The notes under the pieces: model-generated | What the model was told of the DNA's origin: nothing | The model's database searches: none | The model's input: the letters and a program-made list of their open reading frames with translations, nothing else | Shown here: piece after piece, positions 1-6,366 of the stretch | Layout of the letters: the number at the start of each line of letters is the position of its first letter | Numbering within the stretch: the stretch's first letter is position 1 | Assembly (NCBI GenBank): GCA_023428655.1 | Contig: JAEYXC010000020.1 | Span: 1-12,244, forward strand | Direction of reading: 5' to 3' | DNA from: Bacillota bacterium | GTDB taxonomy: Bacteria > Bacillota > Clostridia > Lachnospirales > Lachnospiraceae | DNA length: 12,244 bases | Made by a program: the position numbers and the translations under genes

Positions 1-832
1 CTGCACTATAGATGATGTCACGTGCAACCTTATCCACGTCTTTGCCCTTTACTCCTGCTCTAAGGAAATCCAGAGCCGCAAGCTGTGCCTTAAGAACCGT
101 TTCATAAACCTCTTTCTGCTTATCGGAAGCCTTTCCGATTACGATGGTTCTGGTCATATCCGAGCAATAGCCCTCATATACACAGCCAAAGTCCATGGTG
201 AGAAAATCTCCTACCTCAATCTTCTTAGAAGAAGGCACTGCATGGGGCATGGAGGAGTTCACACCAGAAGCAACGATAGCAGGGAAACTGCAGCCACTCG
301 CACCCTTGACCTTAAGAAGATATTCAATTCGTGCTGCTATCTCTAGTTCAGTCATCCCCGGCTTGATAAAATCAAGGATTTCAGTAAACACTTGATCTCC
401 GATTGATTCTGCATGTCGAATATATTCCAGTTCTCTTGGAGTTTTAATGCGTCTCATTTTTGTAATCTCATGGCCAAGGGGAACCAGCTCCTCCACGCAG
501 AGCGCATCCTTAAGTCTGTTATAAGTAGCGAACAGCATCTCCTCTGCTTCAAATCCCAAGCGCTTCACGCCGTCCGTCTTAAGAATGTCGTTTAAGGCCT
601 CCTCATAGCCACCATTACCGATGGTAATGATCTCATAGCCCTCAGCCTCCATCTCAGCTTGAATTGTGTATCGAAAATCAGTAACCACTGCATGCCTTTG
701 TTCGGAGATATATACATAGCCTGTTTCTCCAGCAAAGCCACTGATATAGCGCATATTATTACCATTGGAAATCAGTACCGCTTCTATAGAGAGCTTCTGT
801 AATAATTCCTGTACTCTTTTAAAATTGTTCAT
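1..832 (-). CDS. Xaa-Pro aminopeptidase, M24 family (3' part missing)
   Basis: The first 277 codons of an M24 'pita-bread' metallopeptidase, which removes N-terminal residues preceding proline in cytoplasmic peptides. The frame is open from the ATG at 832 to the window edge. The N-terminal creatinase-like domain (about residues 1-125, with NGNNMRYISGFAGETG) is followed by the catalytic domain. There MDFGC and CSDMTRT supply the first two metal ligands, D213 and D224, at the 11-residue spacing seen in PepP and PepQ. The later His and two Glu ligands lie beyond the edge. The short N-terminal domain suggests a full length near 355 residues, as in Bacillus YqhT. A ribosome site (GAAGGTAG) sits about eight bases before the start. 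The gene follows aroQ after 66 bases, the same order as yqhS-yqhT-efp in B. subtilis, so efp may be the next gene outside the window. The family is clear, but exact substrate specificity is not. Confidence 0.92.
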   Translation of the reverse strand, partial: MNNFKRVQELLQKLSIEAVLISNGNNMRYISGFAGETGYVYISEQRHAVVTDFRYTIQAEMEAEGYEIITIGNGGYEEALNDILKTDGVKRLGFEAEEMLFATYNRLKDALCVEELVPLGHEITKMRRIKTPRELEYIRHAESIGDQVFTEILDFIKPGMTELEIAARIEYLLKVKGASGCSFPAIVASGVNSSMPHAVPSSKKIEVGDFLTMDFGCVYEGYCSDMTRTIVIGKASDKQKEVYETVLKAQLAALDFLRAGVKGKDVDKVARDIIYSA

Positions 833-898
833 CGCTTCTACCTTCCCTTCTATCGTTGTATTTATTTTATTTCCGGAATAAAATACCGGAGAAAATTC

Positions 899-1339
899 TC
901 AACCCTTCGCAGATAACTCACATATCGCATCAATTGCCAAGAGATATCCCTGAAGCCCCAGACCGGCAATCTGTCCGGTACATACCGGAGCCGTGACTGA
1001 GGTATGTCGAAATTCTTCCCGCTGATGGATATTCGATATATGTACTTCTATCTTAGGAATCACCAAGGAGGAAAGTGCATCACGAATTGCATAGCTATAA
1101 TGAGTATAAGCCCCCGGATTAATTACAATTCCATCTACCTGATCGAAATATGCCTTCTGAATACGATCAATAATCTCTCCCTCTCCATTACTCTGAAAGG
1201 TCTCAAGATCAATCTGCTTCTCCTTAGCCTTCTCTTCTAACAGCTTCATCAGACAATCATAATCCTGAGTTCCGTAGATCCCCTTTTCCCTAATTCCAAG
1301 AAAATTCAAATTCGGTCCGTTTATCACCAAAATTCTCAT
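899..1339 (-). CDS. aroQ: 3-dehydroquinate dehydratase, type II
   Basis: Converts 3-dehydroquinate to 3-dehydroshikimate, the third step of the shikimate pathway, in the cytoplasm. At 146 residues it is full length for the small dodecameric type II enzyme. The N-terminal INGPNLNFLG motif is followed by R17 and the catalytic Y22 in the mobile lid (IREKGIYG). NPGAYTHYS carries N74 and H80. EVHISNIHQREEFRH carries the catalytic H100 and the substrate-binding R107. All expected active-site residues are present. The start is fixed by GGAGGTAA seven or so bases upstream of the ATG. It lies 74 bases after aroK and 66 before the M24 peptidase gene, all in one direction with no terminator between, so it is probably co-transcribed with both. 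Adjacent shikimate genes (kinase and dehydratase) support the call. Confidence 0.96.
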   Translation of the reverse strand: MRILVINGPNLNFLGIREKGIYGTQDYDCLMKLLEEKAKEKQIDLETFQSNGEGEIIDRIQKAYFDQVDGIVINPGAYTHYSYAIRDALSSLVIPKIEVHISNIHQREEFRHTSVTAPVCTGQIAGLGLQGYLLAIDAICELSAKG

Positions 1340-1413
1340 GCCTTACCTCCGTTTCTGTTCCTACCAAACCGTTGCTGCTTCCTGAACCATAATTCCTATA
1401 CTATCTTTCAATC

Positions 1414-1947
1414 TTAGTAAATCAACCTCAGATACGCTTCCATGATTGCAATGGCAAGCTCATCCAAGGACTTATGATCGGTTACGATAGTCTTGTGAGC
1501 CGCTTTCTCATAGATTGGAGTTCGATCCTTTAATAAGGTCTCTATCCTCTTCTCCGGATCCTCCCCCTGCAATAGGGGTCTGGTTTTGTCACCCTTTAAT
1601 CGCTTTAGGGTTGTCTCCTTCGATGCCTTTAGGTATACAACAAAGCCCATTTCCTTCAAGAGCTTTGTATTCTGTTCTCGAAGTGGCAGACCACCACCCG
1701 TTGATAATACGACATGCTTAAGCCCCGGTTGCAATTCCTTCAGTAGAGCGGTCTCCTTCTCACGAAAAAATTCTTCACCCTGTGTCGCAAAGATATGGCT
1801 GATGGTATCCTGTAGCTTCTGCTCCAATAAACGATCCGTATCTCGGAATTGATAGGATAATTTTTGTGCCAGACGTTCTCCGACACGGGTTTTACCACTG
1901 CCCATAAATCCAATTAATATAATATTATGCTTTATATTATTGTTCAT
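1414..1947 (-). CDS. aroK: Shikimate kinase
   Basis: Phosphorylates shikimate at O3 using ATP, the fifth shikimate-pathway step. This is a P-loop NMP-kinase-fold protein of 177 residues. Walker A is GFMGSGKT (13-20). The DTD motif (36-38) binds magnesium and shikimate, FFREKE supplies R62, STGGG (82-86) is the Walker B-like substrate loop, and the lid carries KTRPLL with R123. The frame stays open to a GTG at 1989, which would add 14 residues with no family similarity. The ATG at 1947 has AGAGGG eight bases upstream and places the P-loop at the usual distance from the N terminus, so I prefer it. It sits between yqeG (103-base gap) and aroQ (74-base gap) and is probably driven from the promoter ahead of yqeG. 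Confidence 0.95.
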   Translation of the reverse strand: MNNNIKHNIILIGFMGSGKTRVGERLAQKLSYQFRDTDRLLEQKLQDTISHIFATQGEEFFREKETALLKELQPGLKHVVLSTGGGLPLREQNTKLLKEMGFVVYLKASKETTLKRLKGDKTRPLLQGEDPEKRIETLLKDRTPIYEKAAHKTIVTDHKSLDELAIAIMEAYLRLIY

Positions 1948-2050
1948 CCAAACCCTCTTTGTATTCAAATATCTTAGACAGTTATCCACAGCGATACGTA
2001 ATAACGGCTAAGTTATTCACATTCTACGAAAGCTTCTGTGTATGATGGGA

Positions 2051-2569
2051 TTAATCCTGTTGAATTCTTCCCTTTTCTAAATCCTTACGATAATAATGTA
2101 ATACAATGCGCTCCAGCTTACGCTTCAGCACAATCTGAATCTCTTCCTTCGGGTGAATGGGCTTTACCAGGTAGGTCATCATTCCAACCCGATTTGCACC
2201 ATATACATCGGTGAAAAGCTGGTCCCCGACAAATATGGTATTATCAATTCGGGTTCCCATAATTTTGGTTGCTCTAAGATAATTCTTTGTGGAGGGCTTA
2301 TTTGCTTTATGAATGTAATTTGTTTGAATCTTCTCGTTAAAGCGTCGCACTCTCTCATCACTGTTATTGGAGATAAGGCAGGTCTTAAAGCCAATTTGCT
2401 TCAGTCTCGCAAAGAGCTCTATTGCACGATCACTGGCGTCAGCTCCGTGCTCCACCAAAGTATTATCAACATCAAACAGGATACCACGATATCCTTCTTT
2501 GTATAATGTCTCATAATCAATATCATAGGAAGAGGGTGCTAATCTCTTAGGATAAAATCTACGTAGCAT
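2051..2569 (-). CDS. yqeG: YqeG-family HAD phosphatase (subfamily IIIA)
   Basis: A 172-residue cytoplasmic HAD phosphatase, matching the usual YqeG length. Motif I is FDVDNTL with nucleophile D33 and acid/base D35. Motif II is the ISNN stretch ending S67-N69. Motif III is K91-P92. Motif IV is VGDQLFTDVYGAN with D116 and D121. The short loops mark the IIIA class related to yeast Gep4, a phosphatidylglycerophosphate phosphatase. A role in phosphatidylglycerol synthesis is therefore a reasonable inference but is not shown by the sequence. The open frame begins at a GTG at 2587, but a perfect AGGAGGT lies inside that extension, directly before the ATG at 2569. The true start is therefore 2569. 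It is first in the yqeG-aroK-aroQ-M24 peptidase unit, downstream of an extended -10 promoter at 2636-2664. Confidence 0.92.
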   Translation of the reverse strand: MLRRFYPKRLAPSSYDIDYETLYKEGYRGILFDVDNTLVEHGADASDRAIELFARLKQIGFKTCLISNNSDERVRRFNEKIQTNYIHKANKPSTKNYLRATKIMGTRIDNTIFVGDQLFTDVYGANRVGMMTYLVKPIHPKEEIQIVLKRKLERIVLHYYRKDLEKGRIQQD

Positions 2570-2635
2570 AGGACCTCCTGTTACCACTTGTTTTACTATA
2601 TTCTGTGTTGTTTTTCATATCCTAATCCATGATTT

Positions 2636-2664
2636 ATTATAACAAGCGAAAGTTTATTGCACAA
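2636..2664 (-). promoter_or_regulatory. Extended -10 promoter for the yqeG-aroK-aroQ unit
   Basis: On the minus strand there is a perfect TATAAT (2636-2641) preceded by TGT, giving an extended -10 (TGnTATAAT). Seventeen bases upstream is TTGTGC (2659-2664), a poor -35 that the extended -10 could compensate for. Predicted transcription starts near 2629, about 60 bases before yqeG. No clear terminator separates it from the upstream VWA gene, so read-through is possible. Confidence 0.65.
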
Positions 2665-2738
2665 GCACAAAACACCGTATTGGTTAAATAATCAAATCTC
2701 AGAAAGTTGGGTATTGAGAATGCATAATCCTATGAATG

Positions 2739-4133
2739 CTACTCCTGATTCCCCATGGAAAAGCCGCCCTTTGCAACATCGGTAATGTCCAGGACATTGT
2801 CCTTACCTTCAAGGCTACTCAACCTTTTCACCACTCCATAGGGCTCTTTTAAGGAAAGCTGATCGCCTTTACCGGAAATAATCCAAAGAATTTTATATCC
2901 CCTTGGGATAACACGCAGCTTATCCTCACCCTTTCCGTCGGTAAAATAAATCAATAGATTGAATTTATTTTGATTGGCATATTCCAAAACCGGATGGAAC
3001 TTGGTCCCTCCCTTTTTATAAGTCCGATCCTTAATATCTCGCTCTGATTTCACCCGATAGATTCGTCTGATTTCATCATCGCACTCAATTACTGTGATCT
3101 CATGCTTATAGTTCTTAACAATGCTGAGTACCTCTTTCATCGCCTGTCGGAATTCCTCTTCGCTCATACTCGCACTAATATCCAGGGCAACTGCAATCTT
3201 GGCTTTATGGTCCCTTAGCTGTCCCCTCAGCTCCACCCGCTCCGGCTGTCGTCTGCTTCGTCTGGTTATAGTCTTCTTCTTGTTACTTTCCACTGTTCCC
3301 ATGATCCGATTCAGATACAAATTCCAAGGCAACTCTCCTCTGTCACCCTTTAGTGCATCAATCATACTTTGGATATAGGCTTCCAGCTCACCCTTACTGG
3401 AATTGCCCATTACCTTTTGGGTAAATTCCCGAAGCGTCCTATCCTCTACCTCATCCGTCTCTTCCCATAGATCATGGGTCCGCTCCGGGCTATATTCTTC
3501 TTGGATTGCTTCGTTGTCCTCACTATCAACCTCAAGTGCCTTCTTCTCATCCATCTGTAAATCCAACGCAAGCTGAAGCTCTTCTACATAATATTCAAAG
3601 GTTTGAAACGGCTTTAGCTGAAGCTGATAATGGATATTGACCCATTCCAATGTTGTGGCATAGGGAGGCAGATAGCTTAAGTATTTATTCACTACGATAT
3701 CCATGGCCATATTGATGGCTAAATTACTATAGCTGCCCTTCAAGTCTCTGGCACGAAGGATATGCATGGATAAAATATGAAGTATCTCATGCTTAATTGT
3801 ACTTTCCATCTGCCATGGGCTGAGCTTCAGAAATAGAATAGGGTTAAAATAAATGACATATTTGGCCCCACGAAAATTAACACCCGTCGGGCTGCTGATA
3901 TCAAATCGAATCTCTCTGGACATCTGAAACATGAAATATCCGAAGAAATTATCCTTATCCTCCAAAAGACTCAGATTCACTTTATCTACTATGTGATTAA
4001 ACTCTGTTCTAAAATCCTCGGGAATAATAGCCTCCTGCTTTATCCCTGCTTGACTATCTGCCAAGAGTACCTTTACAATCCTTTTCGCCTTCTCGTAAAG
4101 TATCCTTGCATTATGTTCGAAATATGCTTCCAT
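2739..4133 (-). CDS. VWA-domain protein with HExxH metallopeptidase-like region (COG3864/DUF2201 type)
   Basis: This 464-residue protein has two recognisable parts. The N-terminal half carries KHEILH, an HExxH zinc-binding signature at H115-H119. It is followed by NMAMDIVVNK (141-150), whose Asp could be a further ligand, as in the DUF2201 putative metallopeptidase group. After a very acidic linker (about 196-232) and a basic stretch (285-302) comes a VWA domain. Its MIDAS is complete: D318-I-S320-A-S322, T377 in GGT, and D399 in FTDG. No signal peptide or membrane segment is seen. It lies 62 bases after the MoxR ATPase gene, the usual partner of such VWA proteins. The MIDAS probably docks an acidic residue of the ATPase or of a client, and whether the HExxH site cuts anything is unknown. 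The ribosome site is weak (GGGATGG about 12 bases upstream), but no in-frame start lies further upstream. Confidence 0.85.
   Translation of the reverse strand: MEAYFEHNARILYEKAKRIVKVLLADSQAGIKQEAIIPEDFRTEFNHIVDKVNLSLLEDKDNFFGYFMFQMSREIRFDISSPTGVNFRGAKYVIYFNPILFLKLSPWQMESTIKHEILHILSMHILRARDLKGSYSNLAINMAMDIVVNKYLSYLPPYATTLEWVNIHYQLQLKPFQTFEYYVEELQLALDLQMDEKKALEVDSEDNEAIQEEYSPERTHDLWEETDEVEDRTLREFTQKVMGNSSKGELEAYIQSMIDALKGDRGELPWNLYLNRIMGTVESNKKKTITRRSRRQPERVELRGQLRDHKAKIAVALDISASMSEEEFRQAMKEVLSIVKNYKHEITVIECDDEIRRIYRVKSERDIKDRTYKKGGTKFHPVLEYANQNKFNLLIYFTDGKGEDKLRVIPRGYKILWIISGKGDQLSLKEPYGVVKRLSSLEGKDNVLDITDVAKGGFSMGNQE
3168..3182 (-). other. MIDAS DxSxS motif of the VWA domain
   Basis: Codons for D318, S320 and S322 of the VWA protein. 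Together with T377 and D399 they form a complete metal-ion-dependent adhesion site, so the VWA fold is expected to bind magnesium or manganese rather than being degenerate. Confidence 0.8.
3777..3791 (-). other. HExxH zinc-binding motif
   Basis: Codons for HEILH (H115-H119) in the VWA protein, embedded in a predicted helix (STIKHEILHILSMHI). This is the gluzincin/metzincin-type signature. Catalysis is inferred from family resemblance only. Confidence 0.75.
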
Positions 4134-4195
4134 CCATCTTTTCCATCCCTTTCTTACACAAGAAAAACCTTAGCCCTAATCCCGCCATATGTTGC

Positions 4196-5314
4196 TTAAT
4201 TATAAGCATCAAAATATAATTCTACAAAGGCTTCCTTGTCGATGGCGCATTGATATACCTCTCTGTAGCTGTTTCTAATATCCTTCATAATACCCACTCT
4301 TAAATCAACGGGATATAATCTCAACCATTCGACTAATCGATCTATTCTTTGCTCTGTCGCTTCCGGTTCAATTTTTACGTATGCTTCAAGACTTTTTAAC
4401 ACATTTTTAGCCGAAAGATAAAGTCTTGTATGGGTTTCTGATTTTATTTTCATCTCCACCTCTTCGTCGATGGAGTTTCCCTGAAATACATCCTCAAAGG
4501 TAATTAACGGACTATAATCCGCTTCGATAAAGTTGATAAATTCCTCGGCGATCAGTTTGCCTACATTTCCCTTCAGCACATTAAGAAACACTGTCCTTGG
4601 TATGGAATCCCCCTGTTCCCGATACGCCCTATAAGCCTTTGATATTCTCTCATAGCTCCTTGGTGTAGCACGAATAGCATCCCCATTGATTCGATGCAGA
4701 TACTCCGGGAAGGTCATGATAAATTCGATTACCTTGGGCTCCAGCTCAGCGTCAACCGCCCAATCCAGCCACTGAAGATAATCCGGCTCCATATACAGCC
4801 AGACAAACCTATTTTCCTGAGCCGCATCCATATCAACCACCTGGTAATCAAATTCTGCACCATATTTTCCCGAGGGGTTCATGGCTGCCAGTATTTTCAC
4901 ATCTTGATCAAGCCGGTAACCATTAATCTCCCTGTTTAATATCAGATTCATCAGCTCCTGCTGGACCGTATGCTCACAGCGGTTGATCTCGTCAATAAAG
5001 AGAAGAACCCCCTTCCCCTTCTCTATCTCCTGATCAATCTCTCTAAGCTTATTATGAACGGCATATACCGTAGTTTTTTGCTCTATTCTTTCCCCATTCT
5101 CCTTCACCCGGACATAGGACTCAATGGTTGGTAATCCACCGATCTCTCCCTCTTTGAGCAGATTCCCATCTATAACAATTAAGCTCCAGTGATTTCGCTC
5201 TGCGATCTCCTTGGCCAGAGCCGTCTTTCCAATTCCGCTTTCTCCGACGAGTAAGGGGACCTCTCCCGTCGCAATTACCAGCTCTACACTTTTTAAGGTA
5301 TCGGTATAATTCAT
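4196..5314 (-). CDS. MoxR-type AAA+ ATPase
   Basis: A 372-residue AAA+ ATPase of the MoxR/dynein-related class, expected to form a hexameric ring that remodels protein complexes with a VWA partner. Walker A is GESGIGKT (24-31), Walker B is LLFIDE (104-109), and sensor 1 is N146 in AAMNPSG. Arginine-finger candidates fall around R169 (QENRF), and sensor 2 is R219 in ATPRSYERIS. Residues 55-65 (EGEIGGLPT) occupy the MoxR pore/client loop position. The C-terminal region (230-372) is helical and family-specific. The start is set by a perfect AGGAGG six bases before the ATG. It lies 72 bases after the repeat-protein gene and 62 before the VWA/HExxH gene. The pairing resembles RavA-ViaA or chelatase I-D subunits in architecture, but the substrate is unknown. 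Confidence 0.9.
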   Translation of the reverse strand: MNYTDTLKSVELVIATGEVPLLVGESGIGKTALAKEIAERNHWSLIVIDGNLLKEGEIGGLPTIESYVRVKENGERIEQKTTVYAVHNKLREIDQEIEKGKGVLLFIDEINRCEHTVQQELMNLILNREINGYRLDQDVKILAAMNPSGKYGAEFDYQVVDMDAAQENRFVWLYMEPDYLQWLDWAVDAELEPKVIEFIMTFPEYLHRINGDAIRATPRSYERISKAYRAYREQGDSIPRTVFLNVLKGNVGKLIAEEFINFIEADYSPLITFEDVFQGNSIDEEVEMKIKSETHTRLYLSAKNVLKSLEAYVKIEPEATEQRIDRLVEWLRLYPVDLRVGIMKDIRNSYREVYQCAIDKEAFVELYFDAYN

Positions 5315-5386
5315 ATATTCCTCCTATGTGGACTAATCGCTGTTGTTATCAAAGCTGTTATTCCTAAAATGACAAGCCATACTTAT

Positions 5387-6190
5387 TCAATCCTTAATCT
5401 TTAGCTTTTCATCCACTGTAATTTTCTTGGCCTTTCTGCTACCATATTCATAAATCAGTCTGATCTTATCTAACGGTCGAATACCAAAGGGATCCATTGT
5501 GTTATATTGAAGAAAATCTCTGACGAATTTCTCCTCCACCTCTTCCCTGGATAACACTTCCTTTAAAACGGCTTCAAGCTCGGCTCTGGTTATTTCCTTT
5601 TTTACATATTTAATGACTAACAGATTCTCCTTCAGATAGCTAAGTATCTGCTCCTTATCCAGATCCTCGATAAAGGTAATTGCCTCCTCATGATTCTTGA
5701 CGGCAATCCTTTTTGCTTCTTGGGTCGGCCTTTTCATTAACCTAAGAGCTTCATAATTTGCTTTCACCGCTTCTTCCTGGGCTCTGGCACAGGGATCTTT
5801 GATAAATCGGATGGAATCGTAGTTCTGTCTTACCGCCATTAATTGCAACTCTTCACTGGGGTCATTGATATATTTAATCGCCCAGCCTGCTTGCCTAATC
5901 GCTTTATTTATTACTTGTTCCGTAGGCTCTTTGATATACTCCAGATTAATCCATCCACCCTCGATTGCCGCAATCATCATATCCTCCGTCGGATTCATAA
6001 TGAACTTTATCGCATTCGGGTTATTGTCAAGGGCTATTTCCTGCATCTGTCTTGTGGGATTTTCTATGTATTCCAACAGTAGGCCGTTTTTTCGAACCGC
6101 CGTCAGCTTCATCTCCTCGCTAGGATTATCGATGGAGCGAAGCACATGGGGATTTTTCGATATCATTTCTATTAAATTTTGATTTTCCAT
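5387..6190 (-). CDS. 22-residue tandem-repeat protein, MoxR operon leader gene
   Basis: I do not recognise a specific function. The 267-residue protein has a partial repeat near residues 8-21, then eight consecutive 22-residue units (22-197). The consensus resembles [N/D/E]P[S/T]-E-x4-x-AV-x3-x3-I-x-[Y/F]-I-[K/E]. Every unit keeps the same length, a Pro at position 2 (lost in unit 8), an AV/AI/IA pair near position 10 and an I-x-[YF]-I near the end. Such spacing fits a right-handed helical solenoid used for protein binding, and resembles repeats annotated as DUF4116-like. Residues 198-267 form a non-repeat, charged, partly helical tail. No signal peptide or membrane segment is seen. It is first in an operon with a MoxR ATPase and a VWA/HExxH protein, preceded by a strong promoter and an AGAAGGAAAG ribosome site. 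A client-binding or adaptor role for the ATPase is my inference. Confidence 0.85.
   Translation of the reverse strand: MENQNLIEMISKNPHVLRSIDNPSEEMKLTAVRKNGLLLEYIENPTRQMQEIALDNNPNAIKFIMNPTEDMMIAAIEGGWINLEYIKEPTEQVINKAIRQAGWAIKYINDPSEELQLMAVRQNYDSIRFIKDPCARAQEEAVKANYEALRLMKRPTQEAKRIAVKNHEEAITFIEDLDKEQILSYLKENLLVIKYVKKEITRAELEAVLKEVLSREEVEEKFVRDFLQYNTMDPFGIRPLDKIRLIYEYGSRKAKKITVDEKLKIKD
5600..6127 (-). repeat. Eight in-frame 66-base (22-codon) repeats
   Basis: These encode residues 22-197 of the repeat protein: eight units of exactly 22 codons with no insertions. Protein similarity between units is clear, while DNA identity is low, so these are old, diverged repeats rather than a recent tandem expansion. 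Confidence 0.85.
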
Positions 6191-6233
6191 ATTGTTACTT
6201 TCCTTCTATCTTCAATTAAAGTACTGAATCCTT

Positions 6234-6261
6234 ATTATAATAGTTAAAACCCATAAGTCAA
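6234..6261 (-). promoter_or_regulatory. Near-consensus sigma-A promoter for the repeat-MoxR-VWA operon
   Basis: Minus-strand TTGACT (6256-6261, five of six consensus) and a perfect TATAAT (6234-6239) are separated by 16 bases. The predicted start is near 6227, giving a leader of about 36 bases before the ATG at 6190. This makes the three genes a transcription unit separate from the upstream glycosidase gene, whose terminator precedes it. Confidence 0.75.
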
Positions 6262-6293
6262 TGAAAATTGGTTATAGATATCACCAAGCATAA

Positions 6294-6327
6294 AGAAAGG
6301 GCTTTGCTAATTAGCACAGCCCTTTCT
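6294..6327 (-). terminator. Intrinsic terminator after the GH5 gene
   Basis: A perfect 10-base stem (AGAAAGGGCT with AGCCCTTTCT, 6294-6303 and 6318-6327) encloses a loop that can itself pair as GCT/AGC. Reading on the minus strand, the stem ends in CCCTTTCTTT, a moderately U-rich tail. It lies 39 bases past the glycosidase stop codon, the right place to end that transcript. Confidence 0.7.
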
Positions 6328-6333
6328 CACTGT

Positions 6334-6354
6334 GCGCCCAGCGGGCGCTTTTTT
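6334..6354 (+). terminator. Compact GC-rich hairpin with T6 tail, plus-strand orientation
   Basis: The stem GCGCCC (6334-6339) pairs with GGGCGC (6343-6348) around a three-base loop AGC. It is followed on the plus strand by six T (6349-6354). The shape is a textbook intrinsic terminator for transcripts running left to right, yet no plus-strand gene exists here. On the minus strand the same sequence gives an A-run before the hairpin and forms part of a bidirectional terminator block with the adjacent hairpin. Confidence 0.6.
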
Positions 6355-6366
6355 CATAATCACGAT

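Noticed and set aside
195..595. Plus-strand open frames of 66 and 60 codons
   Set aside because: They lie wholly antisense to the M24 peptidase, whose reading frame shows clear family motifs. No ribosome site or similarity supports them.
1948..1989. Longer aroK start at a GTG (adds 14 residues)
   Set aside because: No ribosome site precedes it, the added residues are not part of the shikimate kinase family, and the ATG at 1947 has a good site.
2665..2738. Terminator after the VWA gene
   Set aside because: Only four-base stems can be formed and no U-tract follows, so I cannot support a terminator here.
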